This document shows, piece after piece, positions 1-14,065 of a DNA stretch of 64,000 bases; positions within the stretch are counted from its first letter, which is position 1; every line of letters starts with the position of its first letter. The position numbers and the translations under genes were made by a program. The stretch comes from Phylloscopus collybita. Lineage: Eukaryota > Chordata > Aves > Passeriformes > Phylloscopidae. A model generated the notes under the pieces. It was not told the origin of the DNA and did not search any database. It saw nothing but the letters and a program-made list of their open reading frames with translations. Location: positions 1,233,001-1,297,000 of the forward strand of contig JAJNNQ010000092.1 of assembly GCA_027886175.1 (NCBI GenBank), written 5' to 3'.

Positions 1-1486
1 CTGACGTGTTTAGGTTCCTGCCTGTTGCCAGCAGGGAATAAAAATCCCTTTGAACTGCACCTTGGTGGCTTTAATGTGTCCCCCTACAGAGCCAGGAAGC
101 ACCACCACCAGCACCAGGGGGTTCAGAGAGAGGAGCCACAAAATCAGCAGTGACACAACCCCTGCATGGAGCACGTGCACCCAGAGCCACCAACCCTGCA
201 CGGAGAGAAGGGAAAAAGAGCTCCAAAATCCCCACCATTACCACTGAAGTCAGCGGTTCTCTGGGAGCACATTTTGATTGAGTCCAACTGCCTTTTCTGC
301 CGAAAATGTTGGTGACAAAAGCAGCCAAGGAGCAGACAAAATTGGTCCTGCTCAAGGCACCGTGTCCTTCGAGCGATCCTGCAGCTGCATCCATGATGCC
401 GCTGAAGTTTGCTCCTAACACCGGGAGGCGTTGGGAGGCAAGAAGAGGGACATAAACCACACGGATCTAATATGCCAAAGCCACTTTTGTCTTCCATCTG
501 CAGGCTGAAAACAATTGCTGGCCCGAGACATATGGCCATTACTCCAAAGCCCTTGGACAAACAGATCTCGAGCACTGCTCTTGTCACTACAGCTCAATGC
601 TGGTGCCACCTGGACACATCAATATTAACGCCGGGGCCGCTCCCGCTGTCACCCACTGCCGCCTTGTGGGCACAGCCAGGCCCGCCTCAGCCCAGCTCTG
701 CCTTTCAGCGATGATGATTCCCTCACTGCTCTCTCCCCCTTCCCGGAGAGCACAAACACTGCTGACAGTCCCGGAATAGGACAAAGCCGACACCACCCTC
801 CCCAAAAACACCGCCCCCGGAGCGCTCGCCGCAATTCGGATCGGGCGCTGTCAACACCTCGGGGTCAAAACGCCAGGAGCAGCGGGTTTGGCAGCGCTGT
901 AATTATAACCCCCCCTTAATTTCACACATTTCACTATCCTCCAGCCCCCGGGATGGGCTCCAGCTCGGCACAGGATGGCTCAGACTGCAGAAGATCTTTT
1001 CCTGACTATGATTTTAAGTGGGAGGTTAATTCGAGGGCTCAGACAAAACAGAGTGAGGCCCATTAAAAGAGCTATTTGGTACCATTTTTGCAGGCACATA
1101 AAAGCAGGCTGCCAGCAAAAGGCTATTTCTTCACTAAACTGCTTTGTATAAAGCATTATGGGCTGTTTTTCCTTCTCTAAGACCGTATTTCAGTCTCAGC
1201 ACAGCAGTGCCTGCACCAAACCTTCTCAGGACAGGCTCCTGCCTGCTCTAACAGCAGGGCCGGGACATCCCTCCACATCCCATGGGATCAATGAGTTAAA
1301 CCTGGAATTTCCACCGGCTCTGACTCCTCATTGAACCACCTCAGGTACCCAAACCGTGCTCAAGAGCTGACAGGACCCAAAGGTCTCCTCTCAAAACACA
1401 AACCATCGGTTTGTTTTGAAGAGCAGCACTGAGGATTAAAGCAGGAGCTTTGTGAGGTTTTCACCCCTGCGTTTTTAACTTGGTGA

Positions 1487-1835
1487 TGGGAATTTGGAAT
1501 GGTTTGGGTGGGAATGGACCTTAAAGATCATCCAGGCCCACCCCTTGCCATGGGCAGGGACAACTTCCACTATCCCAGACTGCTCCAAGTCCTGTCCAGC
1601 CTCACCGTGGACACTTCCAGGGATCCAGGGGCAGCCACAGCTTCTCTGGACAACCTCTGCCAGGGTCTCACAGCTGGATTTCTTCCTGACACCTAACCTA
1701 AATCTCTCCTTTTAGTTTAAAACCATTTCCCCTTCCTCGATCGTTATCTGGCTGCATTACAAACTCTCTCTCCTTTTTTTACAAGCCCCCCTTCAAGGGA
1801 CTGTATTTTAAGTGAGGCTTCTGCTGCTGCATTTT
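1487..1835 (-). mobile_element. CR1-type LINE 3' fragment
   Basis: On the minus strand this ends with the CR1-like tail (AAGGTCCATTCCCACCCAAACC type). Inward it carries the CATGGGCAGGGACA and GGATCCAGGGGCAGCCAC region and the CCATTTCCCCTTCCTCGAT stretch seen in longer avian CR1 copies. It is 5'-truncated, as is usual. Confidence 0.85.
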
Positions 1836-3024
1836 ACACCAGCGCTTTGTCACCAGGCGTTTCTGTGGTGGCAGGAACAGACATTTAACATTCCTGCACA
1901 ATGCTCAAGACTCCAGCCATAACAGAGCACAGATCCTCCCCAGCTGAGCTGAATTACCTTCATTAAATATATCAATGATCAGCAGCCCCCTTTATTCCAA
2001 CAGACATGATTTCCCTCCACACCTCGGTACTTAAAATAACGATCTGCATTCGAGTGGCATCTTTGGACAGCTGAACTCCAACTGCTTTACAGACATCCAG
2101 GACCTCAGCCCTCCTCACCCATACGTTACAGGCTTTGTATCATTAACTGCCACATTTTGTGGTTGTAAACTACTAAAAAGAAAGAGCCTCCAGGGCACGA
2201 GGGGATGGACAGAGCTGCTGTCCAGAGAGCCTGGGGGACAGCCAGACAGGCTGGCCGTTCCCATCTACCCTGCGTCCGTCACGCCGTTCCCTGCACGGCA
2301 CTCAAGTGACACCTGAAGCACAAAGATGATTTTACAAGCCATTCTGAGCTCCTGAAAACAAAAACTAAAGAGCTCAGAGCAGGAAAAAAAAACAAAACCC
2401 TTCTCAGCCGTGTGCTGGGGTAGCTGGCACGATGCTGTAACAAAGCTCCATCAGGATAACCTCAATGCAACCGTGAGGACGGAGCGGGATGCATCCCTCC
2501 AGCATCCTCCCGGTGCTGCAGGCATCACCTCTGACATTTGCAGCTCCTTTCCCATTAGCAGGAACTCAGAACTGGTGGCTGCAGGGATGCAGGAGTCACC
2601 AAAGGGACACGGGAATGAAGTGCTTTATAAACAGGCTGTTACTCCACCGAGCTGTTTGTGTTCTTTACTAAGTACGGAGCGGTTACAATCTATCAGCAAA
2701 GCATTTCAAATTAACAGCACTAAACACTTAAAACTCTGCAGCCAGTGGCTAGAACAGAGCATTTCCAGTCCAGATTATTGGCATCATCTTTTTCTCTGGC
2801 GGAGACGGCGCATTTGGCATCTATTAACAGGGTTTGCATTATTTATTAACCTGCACCGGGAGTCATTTCCAACTCGCAGGCAACTGCGCGATTTATTTCG
2901 GAGCATAACCTCTCTGTCAAGTTTCACAACTGCTCCTCAGCTCCCGCCTCGAGAGAGCAGCTCCAAAAATGAGCAGAAGGGTTGTCTGGCTGTCTCATCA
3001 GAGGGCGACAAGGAGGGAGGGCAA

Positions 3025-3240
3025 GCCAGGGAATGGAGCTGTGTTGGAAGGTTTAAGTGGAGAGCAGGGAAATGTTCTTCCCCCAGAGGGTGCTGGGCAC
3101 TGCCCAGGCTCCCCAGGGAATGGGCACGGCCCTGAGGCTGCCAGAGCTCCCAGGGTGGGATTGTTGGGGGGTCTGGGCAGGGACACAGGGTGGATGGTCC
3201 TGGTGGGTCCCTTCCCACTGAGGATATTCCACAATTCTAA
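3025..3240 (+). mobile_element. CR1-type LINE 3' fragment
   Basis: It contains GATGGTCCTGGTGGGTCCCT and the terminal AGGATATTCCACAATTCT, a CR1 3' end of a different subfamily from the copy at 1.5 kb. Confidence 0.7.
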
Positions 3241-4567
3241 AAAATGGGCAGCAAGGGACAAGGGGGCGCAACCATCCAGCACGTGAGCGGTCCACACAGA
3301 AAAGAGATGCCCAAAGCATTGTCAGGCTGATGCTTTTCTTCCAACAATGTCAAATGTGGTAAAGGGGAGGCAAGAGGGATGGGTTTAATTTAATATTTCG
3401 GTTCCTCACACAAGAGGCTCTCCTGGGACAACAGGGAGGTGCCCAAAGACACCCAGAGCCAGGGGACAGACCTGGCTCTGCTCAGAGGGTACAGATGAAG
3501 ATCTCACCTGGTCCTTTATCATAAACACAAACCCCTGGAGCTTCAGCTCTTCCTGGGATCAGCATGGGCAACAAGGGCAACAAGCAAGTGAGCAGAGGAC
3601 ACCAAGGCTCAGCTGCTTCCCAGGGAAACCCAGAGCAGCCATCCCTGCACACCCCACCCACGGGACAAGGTTAACACACAACCTTGAAGAAATGACTCAC
3701 ATTTACCGAGTATTTTACTGCACCAATTTACCCGTAAATAACACAGAAAATGGCTTTTGGCTTTGCAGATAATTTTATTAGGTGTTAGCTCTGTGCTAGG
3801 GAGGCAAAGAGAGGCAAGAGGCCCTGCTGTGACACGACAGCCGAAGGACTGCTGGGAAAAGGGGACCAAGCCCCAGGAACAAGTGCTCAGGGTGAAGTTA
3901 CTCCTGTTTAGATTCAAATTTTAATGAGAGAACACGACACCAGTTCACTGAAGCAGGGATGGAAAGAGCTGGGCCTGAGCAGAGCATCCCTCCACTAACC
4001 ACCTGGGAATGAGGCAATGGATGTTGGCTGTAGCTATTCCAAAACCCCGTCCCACAGGAGATGCCCAAGCCACCCAGCCGCAACAGTTTACAACTGAAAC
4101 GGAGATGATTTTGAGGCTGCAGACCACACTTATTTCTCCTTCTGGACCTGAATGATAACCACAGTGCCACAGACAACCATTTATTTAGATTTAAAGCCCA
4201 TTTGGAGCAAACAGGGAATCAAAAAAACCCGTAATATTCGTCAATTTTGTTTTAAATAAAGCGATGTCAAATATTTTCAATTGCCGCTTACTGAGTCACA
4301 AGGCAGGGCTGTAAAAGTTATTTTTATTTACTAATGCTACACGACAACTCGATAACGAGCTTTTAATTAAAACCTATTTCTGTTAACCACCGAGGAGGCC
4401 AAAAAGGCGCCCAGGCATGAGGATGCAGATGGTGCAGCCAAGCACGTTCCGTGGTGTCTGCCCGAGACAGAGACGGAGCGGGAACGCCGAGAACAGGCGG
4501 CTGTGACCAGACAGAGCCAGGGGACAGGCAGGGGACAACAGCTGGTGACAGTGTGCCCTCTGCCCCG

Positions 4568-5027
4568 CTCAGGTGAGACCCCACCTGCAGAGCTGCCTCC
4601 AGCTCCAGGGGTGTAACACAGGAAGGACCTGGAGCTGCTGGAGAGAGTCCAGAGGAGGCCACAGAGATGCACCCAGGGCTGGGGCCACTCTGCTCTGGGA
4701 GAGCTGGGAATGTCCACCCTGGAGAAGAGAAGGCCCCAGAGGGACCTCAGAGCCCCTGCCAGGGCCTAAAGAGGCTCCAGGAGAGCTGGAAATGGACTGG
4801 GGACAAGGGATGGAGGAACAGGACACAGGGAATGGCTTCCCACTGCCAGAGTGTTCCCTGTAAGCACAGATTGAAGCTCTGGCTGCCCCTGGATCCCTAG
4901 AAGTGTCCAAGGCCAGGTTGGACAGGGCTTGGAGCAAGCTGGGATAATGGGAGGTGTCCCTGCCCATGGCAGAAGATGGAACTGGATGATCTTTAAGCTC
5001 CCCTCCAACCCAAACCATTCCATGTCC
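4568..5027 (+). mobile_element. CR1-type LINE 3' fragment
   Basis: This is one of the longer copies. It includes the GTCCAGAGGAGGCCACAGAG and CACCCTGGAGAAGAGAAGG segments through to CAACCCAAACCATTCCATG. Confidence 0.88.
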
Positions 5028-7235
5028 ATGTCCCAAAGCCTCACCTCACTCTGTACGCTGGGCTGACACAGATGAAGAGTTATGGGGTCAAGCAGCAGCT
5101 CAGTGCAGAGCAAGAAGCTCCAAGAGGACAAAGGGAGGATTTGGATCCTGCAGGGAGCTCTGCTGAGGATGCACAGAGCTGTAACATCGGCCAGAGCTGC
5201 CTCTGTGCTGCACTTACACATCTGCAGCACAGCACTGCTCCCTGCACCGGGAAGGGACAGCCCCAGGCCCTCCCTCCATGCAGGAGCTGATTGCTGATGG
5301 CCACGGGGTGTTGCAGCCCAGCCTGACCTGCTCTGCTGAGCCCTGACACACTGCTGGGCTCTAAACACAGACAGCTCACCCGGGCAGGAGAGGGGCAGCC
5401 AGCAGCTCACCTCGGGGTGATGCCAGGTTAAACACCTCTCTTCCCATTTCCAGAGCTCTGGGATTCCCTACCAGTGTTGCCTCCCAGCTTCAAGGAGATT
5501 ATTCCCAGGGCTGCTTCCCTGTTCAAGTACCTTTAATTTCAAAAACCACCTACTTGAAAGACACTGCCTGTACAAAGAAAAAAAAAAAAAAAAAAAAGAG
5601 AGAGGTATTAAAGAGCATCAAAACTGGAGTCTACACACCACAAGAGAAACATTTACTGTCCCAAATGCCCTCCTCCCTCCTTCCCCTCTCCATCAAACAC
5701 ATCTCTGGATTAATTAACAGAGTCTGGGGATTGACAGCAGTTTTAAAGAGTCTTTGGAGAGAAATAACAGAAGTTTCCAACTGGCTTGGAAGAGGCTGTG
5801 ATGGGAGCAGGGGATCCAGAGAACTTTTCAGGTGCAGGGTGAGGCACCAAAGCCAAAGAGGATCCACGTCCATAAGTCACAAGCAGGACTTAGGGGAATA
5901 AACTGCACCAAGCAAGACACCTCCAAAACATTAACTCCCTAATGTCACTGGTGTGAATCAGCAATCCTGAGCTTTTGGGGCATACAGCCCTCCAAGACAT
6001 GAGTGAGGAAACAGCCCTTACCTGCTGTGTCTGAGATTCAAAGAGAGCTGCTCATGCTCCTGAGTGCTGGCACAAGATCAGGACACACGGGCACACGGAG
6101 GAACCAAACACTGACTTGACAGCTGCTATCCCAACAATTTATGGGGGATCATGTAGTAGCTGAGGGGGATTATTGCTCTCAGCTTTTTTAAACAGCTGTT
6201 TCTGCACACAGACTGGTGCTTTCCTGTTAAGTTTGTGTCCACTCACAGAAGCTTTGCAGCATCAAGAGGTCCCTACCAGCACTCTGCTGCCTGAAACTAT
6301 GAATGTATGGATGTTTATAAACCCCTTTCCAAGTACTCTGCAATGCAGAAGGAAGCCAAGGGCATTCCGCTCCCTGATTTCCTCTCCCTGCCTTTTTATT
6401 TTGGTGCAGTGACTGGACACAGCTCAAAACTCAGCTCGGATTTACTAAACCAGCTCCTCCTCAAAAACTCATTTCCACCCAGATTTCCACCACCAAATCC
6501 TCGGTTGTTCCTGTTCCAGAGGATGAGCTTTGCAGCTCAGCTACACGACTCCCTGTGTCTGGTGACAAAGGGACAGCACTCGGCCGCACGTGGCCGAAAT
6601 CAGAACTCTTCGACTTACAAGGGCTTTGCATCCAACCTCGTCCAAGAGGCTCTGCACTGAGTGGGGCACTGGGCTAAAATAAAGATCCCTTCCAACCAGG
6701 ATTATCCTCTGGCCAGAGAGGAACAGCTTAAGCACTGAAGCAATAACAGGATGCATGTTTAGACCAGCAAATACATCAGCACAAACCTGCTTTTTCTCGT
6801 TGCTTGAACACTTTAAGCTGTTTCTCCAGGCTGGCTGTAAAGCTTTTCCAATTCATTTTTAAGATGCCGAAGGATTAAGGTTGGGAAGCAGCTGGGCAGC
6901 GAGCTGCACCTTAATGGAGTGACCCATCCCTGCAGGAGCCAAGCCCAAGATCACAAACAAAACAGAAAGGGGAAAACACACCCTTTGGAAAGAGGGCTGT
7001 GGCTCTGAGATTGGAGAGACACTGACAGGGCTGAGCACTGCAAGAGGAAGAGACTGGCAAAGGAAAGATGGAGGGGTTCTCCCATCAGCCAGGGAACTTG
7101 GTCCTGAGACAGAAAAATCTGCACATGGGAGAGGGTGAGACCAACCTGACACCAGCTGCCACCCCAGCAGAGATGTGGGATAAACAGTGCTTTGGACGTG
7201 AACTCAAAAATACCATGGGGTTTTCATTATTGAAT

Positions 7236-7445
7236 AACTCATGGAATGGTTTGGATGGGAAGGAACCTTAAAGTCCATCTTGTTCCTCCACCTCCCTGCC
7301 ATGGACAGGGATATCTTCCACCACCCCAGGCTGCTCCCAATGTCCAGCCTGGACTTAGGCACTGCCAGGGATCCACAGCTGCTCTGGGCACCCTGTGCCA
7401 GGGCATCCCCACCCTCCCAGGGAAGAGGCTTCCACATGGTTCCAT
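7236..7445 (-). mobile_element. CR1-type LINE 3' fragment
   Basis: The minus-strand tail TTCCATCCAAACCATTCCAT and the CCCTGCCATGGACAGGGA segment mark a truncated CR1 copy. Confidence 0.82.
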
Positions 7446-7883
7446 GCAGAACCATGGCTACCCAAGGTTCTCAGGAAAGGTGAAGGCAGCTGGGGTTGCT
7501 TTAGCACAGGGATTCAAGAGCTATGCAAATGTCTACCCTTCCTCCAGATGTTATCAATTAATTAGGTACAGCTCAAACCTCTGAGATGGAAGTAACAAAA
7601 GGAAGACACTTGCTTCGTGCCTCCAAGATTTCCCTGAACAAATTTGAAGTCTTTAAAGTGAAACCCCAACCGTGATTATTAATCTCCATTGCTGTGTTAG
7701 AAAGATTAAGATTTCATTTCTAGGAATTATTTTAGATTTAGGCTCAATTTAGAGACATCAACCGCAGAATAAACAGATGCAAAGCAGGTTTAATCCCTTA
7801 AAATGCACAGCTGGGGATTTCTAGGGAGCAGACTGAAAAATTAACACTGAGAAAGAAGGTGAGTCTTCAGCAGCTAGAGCTGG

Positions 7884-8060
7884 GTCATGGAATCATGGAA
7901 CATCCTGAGCTGGGAGGAACCCTCAGGGATTATGGAAGACCAGCTCCAGATATCCAACAGATCAGCAGCTCTCTGTCCCTGCCAGCACGAGGTGCCACTC
8001 ACAGGCCACAAAAACACATCTCAAGACCCCCAAACCACAGGATTCCCACTGCACCTCCTT
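7884..8060 (-). mobile_element. CR1-type LINE 3' fragment (diverged)
   Basis: TCATGGAATCATGGAACATC followed by CTGAGCTGGGAGGAACCCTC reads as the minus-strand 3' end of a CR1 copy. The inner boundary is unclear. Confidence 0.55.
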
Positions 8061-8504
8061 CCACTGATCCTCTCAAGTGTTTGGGAGGCAGATTTCCCTC
8101 TCCCAGCCTCCTGCTGGGGCCAGCAGCTCTCCTTCCGGGCCAAAGACACCTCAAAGCACCCAGACAGCTGGGTAAACAGTGCTGCTCACCCTCCTCCTTC
8201 AGGGAGGAGCACTGGCTTTCCCAAAAATCGATTCTCCCACCCCACTGACTCTCAGCAGGGCACAAACTCCACCCCTGGCTGCTGCAGGTCTCAGTGTGGG
8301 TGTAGAGCAAGCCAAGCCCTTCCCTGGGCCACCTTCCCAGCCCCAGGACTAGGGGTGTGTCTGATCCCTCCGTCCAGGGATGCTTCTGCAGAGTCAGCAA
8401 AACACGGAGCTTTCCCCAGAGCCTCCCAAGTGTGACACAAAAACAGGGACAGAGATCCAGCCAGGGAGCTGGACTGCTCAGATGGAGCTTGGATAAAACT
8501 CACA

Positions 8505-8947
8505 CCTCAAGCTGGGCTGCCCTGGGCTTGGGAATGATCCCAGGGCTGGAGCCCCTCTGCTCTGCAGCCAGGCTGGGAGAGCTGGGGGTGCTCACCTGGA
8601 GAGGAGAAGGCTCCAGGGAGAGCTCAGAGCCCCTGCCAGGGCCTGAAGGGGCTCCAGGAGAGCTGCAGAGGGACTGGGGACAAGGGCTGGAGGGACAGGA
8701 CACAGGGAATGGCTTCCCAGTGGCAGAGGGCAGGGCTGGCTGGGAGATTGGGCAGGAATTGTTCCCTGGCAGGGTGGGCAGGGCTGGCACAGGGTGCCCA
8801 GAGCAGCTGTGGCTGCCCCTGGATCCCTGGCAGTGCCCAAGGCCAGGCTGGACACTGGGGCTGGGAGCAGCCTGGGACAGTGGGAGGTGTCCCTGCCCAT
8901 GGCACTGGATGGGCTTTAATGTCCCTTCCAACCCAAATCATTCCATG
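8505..8947 (+). mobile_element. CR1-type LINE 3' fragment
   Basis: Very similar to the copies at 50.1 kb and, in reverse, 56.6 kb (GGAGAGCTGGGGGTGCTCAC, GGGAGGTGTCCCTGCCCATG). The similarity suggests relatively young copies of one subfamily. Confidence 0.9.
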
Positions 8948-9874
8948 AAAACTCACTCCTCCCCTGCAAGGTGTGAAACAGCCCCATCACCCACCTGCAT
9001 CCAACCATCCCTCCCCTGCTCCTGCTCCAATATTCCCTGCCTGAATTCCCCCTGCATCCCCTCGAACAGGACCCAGGAGCCCTCAGCAGGGCCACACTCG
9101 CAGCTCCTGAGCTCCTTCCAGCTGCAGAGAAGTCTCTCAGCAGCAACAAGTTCTTTTTGGCAGGAAGCTCCCAGAAAAGCCAGCTGGAGATGCACCAGTT
9201 CCACAGGCAAATCCCACGGGAAGGCTGCCTCACCACGGCACCAACCGGCCACAGCACCGAAATGAACAATTATTGACTTTCCCTCCTCGCTTATTGCTGC
9301 AGCCTCCAGAAAGCAGGAGAAACCAGAGGCGGGAGGTTCCCACTCTGCTGGAAGTGGGAAGCTCACACGCCTGCCTAAGAGCAAATCCTTAATCCCTCGG
9401 AAAAGCAGGAAGCTCTTCAGGGGCTGAGAGGAGAATTCCCACAGCAAGGAAGTCAGTGATACAAACACCCCCTGGCTGATGGGCACTGGGATTCCCAGTG
9501 GGGTTTTGGGGTCAGGCTGATGAAATATAAACTGTTAAATGCAGAGTTTGTGTGGCCAAGCCCTCTAGATCAGCTGAAAACGGCAGAGCAAATCCCAGGC
9601 TTTGGCAGCAACGCCCCTGGGAGAAAGTTTTACAAGGGCCCCAAGAAGGGAAATTATCACAAAGCAGCCAGAGCCAGCCCCGCTGGAGCATCCCTCAGGG
9701 TGAGCTAAGAGCTCAGGGAAATGCCAAAGTTCTGCTCTTGGGTGTTTGGGGAGCACTTGGGAGCTGGATTCCTGTGGATTCCTGGGACACTGAGGTTCCT
9801 CAAGCCCTGTGACAGCCACGGTGGCTTGGGCTGGGATGGCAGGACAGCACTGGATTAGAGCCCGGCTGCAGCTG

Positions 9875-10935
<1,061 letters not shown>

Positions 10936-11100
10936 TGATTGGGTTAGAGGGGACGCCGCTCAAGAAAAGGGGCGGAGTGAGGCGGGGCTTTACGCGCGGC
11001 GTGTGGAAGCGATGAGGCGTGGCGGTGTCGCCCTCCGGTGGCGGGCGGAGCGCACTGCAGGCGGGAGCGTGGAAAGGGGCGGGCACCGGGAGCCGGCGTG

Positions 11101-12562
11101 GGGGACACGGGGACACACATGGGGACACACATGGGGACACACATGGGGACACACATGGGGACACACATGGGGACACACATGGGGACAAGGGGACACACAT
11201 GGGGACACGGGGACACACATGGGGACACACATGGGGACACGGGGACACGGGGACACACATGGGGACACGGGGACACACATGGGGACACACATGGGGACAC
11301 GGGGACACACACGGGGACACGGGGACACACATGGGGACACGGGGACACGGGGACACACATGGGGGACAAGGGGACACACATGGGGACACAGACGGGGACA
11401 CGGGGACATACATGGGGACACACACGGGGACACACATGGGGACACACACGGGGACACGGGGACACACATGGGGACATACATGGGGACACACATGGGGACA
11501 CGGGGACACACATGGGGACACGGGGACACACACGGGGACACGGGGACAAGGGGACACACACGGGGACACGGGGACACACACGGGGACACACACGGGGACA
11601 CACACGGGGACACGGGGACACACACGGGGACACGGGGACAAGGGGACACACACGGGGACACGGGGACACACATGGGGACACGGGGACACACACGGGGACA
11701 CACATGGGGACACGGGGACACACATGGGGACACGGGGACACGGGGACACACATGCGGACACGGGGACACACATGGGGACACGGGGACACGGGGACACACA
11801 CGGGGACACGGGGACACGGAGACACACATGGGGACACGGGGACACACATGGGGACAAGGGGACACACATGGGGACACGGGGACACGGAGACACACATGGG
11901 GACACGGGGACACACATGGGGACACGGGGACAAGGGGACACACACGGGGACACACACGGGGACACACACGGGGACACACATGGGGACACACACGGGGACA
12001 CAGGGACACGGGGACACACACGGGGACACACATGGGGACACACACGGGGACACACATGGGGACACGGGGACACGGGGACACACATGGGGACACGGGGACA
12101 CACATGGGGACACGGGGACACGGAGACACACATGGGGACACGGGGACACACATGGGGACACAGGGACACACATGGGGACACGGGGACAAGGGGACACACA
12201 TGGGGACACACACGGGGACATACACGGGGACACACATGGGGACACGGGGACACACACGGGGACACACACGGGGACACGGGGACATGGGGACACACATGGG
12301 GACACGGGGACACACACGGGGACACGGGGACACACATGGGGACACACACGGGGACACACATGGGGACACACACGGGGACACGGGGGCACACATGGGGACA
12401 TGGGGACACACATGGGGACACGGGGACAAGGGGACACACACGGGGACACGGGGACAAGGGGACACACACGGGGACACACACGGGGACATGGGGACACACA
12501 CGGGGACAAGGGGACACACACGGGGACACGGGGACACACATGGGGACACACATGGGGACACG
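11101..12562. repeat. GGGGACAC/ACAT VNTR between NF2 and PLEKHA4-like gene
   Basis: About 1.45 kb of near-perfect short tandem units alternates between an 8-mer GGGGACAC and 12-mers GGGGACACACAT and GGGGACACACAC. A few variant units carry GGGGACAA or GGGGACAT. The array has strong strand asymmetry, with G and A on the plus strand and C and T on the minus strand. It contains no stop codon in any of six frames, which creates long false open frames. It lies about 320 bp upstream of the NF2 start codon. Confidence 0.97.
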
Positions 12563-13890
12563 GGAGGGTGTCAGGAGACCCTGGCGTGTCCGAGGCCCGT
12601 GAGGTGTCAGGTGTCCGCGGGGTGTCCGGGATCCGGGGCTGTCTGGGTGGTCGGTGGCGACTCCGGGCTCTCAGGAGGGTCGGCGGGGTGTCCGGGCTCA
12701 GTGGCGTGGCCGGGACCCCCGGGGTCACTGCAGTGTCCGGGGTCTGTGGGGAGTGCGGGGTCCCCGGGGTGTCCGGGGTCCATGAAGTGCCAGGAGCCCG
12801 TGGGGTGTCAGGGATCTGGGGGTGTCCGGGGGTGTCCGGGGGTGTGCAGAGCCCGTGGGGTATAAAGGCTCCTTGGGGTGTCAGGGATCCCTGAGATGTG
12901 TGGTGTTTGTGGGTCCCTGAGGTCCCTGGGGTGTCCCCAGTGCCGTGGGTGACCCCTCATGACGGGGTTCCCCGGGTGACACGGGACACGGGACACGGGA
13001 CACGGGGTGCTGCCCCCTCGGCGGTTACCGCGGCGAGGGAACCCACGCGGTCCCGGGGGGGACCCGGGTGTCCGGGCTCGGGGGTGGAGGCAGAGACTGG
13101 GACCAGCGCCCGGGGCGGGCGGGGACACGGGGCTGGACTGGGACTGGGACTGGAACTGGGACTGCGGCTGGGACCGGGACCGGGACCGGGACTGGGTCTG
13201 GGACTGGGACTGGGACTGGGACGATCTCGGAGCGACGGGACGGGACTGGCACCGATACCGGACACGGGACGGGACTGTCACCGATACCGGGACACGGGAC
13301 GGGACTGGCACCGATACCGGGACACGGGACGGGACTGGCACCGATTCCGGGACACGGGACGGGACTGGGAGCAGAAGCAGCTGCGGTAACGGAACCGGGA
13401 CGGTCGCCGGGATGACGGGACGGTGGCCGGGAGCCGTCCCCAGGGCAGGGGGACGGGACCGCGAGCCCGGTCCGTCTGGGATAACGGGAGCTGGGAGCTG
13501 GGACCAGCACCGGGGAACGAAACAGAAACTGGGACCCGCTCAGAGTTACTGGGACGGAAACTGAGCCCAGCGCGGGGATAACGGGAGGGGCTGCGATCGG
13601 TTCAGGACGGGAACTGGGACCAGTTTAGGGTTACTGGGACTGGAACTGGGACCAGCACGGGGGTTACGGGGTGGGAATTGGGATGCCGGGGTTGCGGGAT
13701 ACTGGGGCGGGAACCGGGACCTTCGCGGGGATTATGAGAGTGGAACTGGAATCTGCACGGAGTTAAGGGGACGGGAACTGGGACCAGCTCGGGGTTACTG
13801 GGATGGGAACTGAGGCCAATTCAGGGTTACTGGGGCAGAAACTGGGACCAGCACAGGGGGACTGGGAGGACCTGAATCCCTCAAGAGCAG
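12563..13890. repeat. Degenerate GC-rich satellites upstream of the PLEKHA4-like gene
   Basis: Three successive low-complexity blocks fill this gap. At 12,570-12,960 degenerate units are built on GGGGTGTCCGGGGTC. At 13,130-13,380 there are CTGGGA hexamers, then units of about 30 bp around CCGATACCGGGACACGGGAC. At 13,490-13,880 degenerate ~30-bp units are built on GGGAACTGGGACCAGC. No gene is visible in the gap. Confidence 0.75.
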
Positions 13891-14065
13891 GACGGGGAAG
13901 GGACGAGAATCCCCCCCCGACACCCCCGGGATGGGGGGGGGGACCCAGGCGTCCAGGAGCGGCCCCCGCCCCCGCAGCGGGAAGAACGGGGCCTCTGTCC
14001 CCGCGGGGACAATGGGGACATTGACGGGGAGCCCCCGGCCCCCCGCTGCCCCCGCAGGACCCCCC

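Noticed and set aside
2410..3135. 241-codon open frame on the plus strand in NF2 intron 1
   Set aside because: It has no recognisable domain, its end lies in a CR1 fragment, and there is no sign of splicing partners. More likely a chance frame over a noncoding block.
8357..9265. 302-codon open frame on the plus strand
   Set aside because: Its centre is the 3' part of a CR1 element. Similar peptides recur at the copies near 25.9, 50.2 and 56.8 kb.
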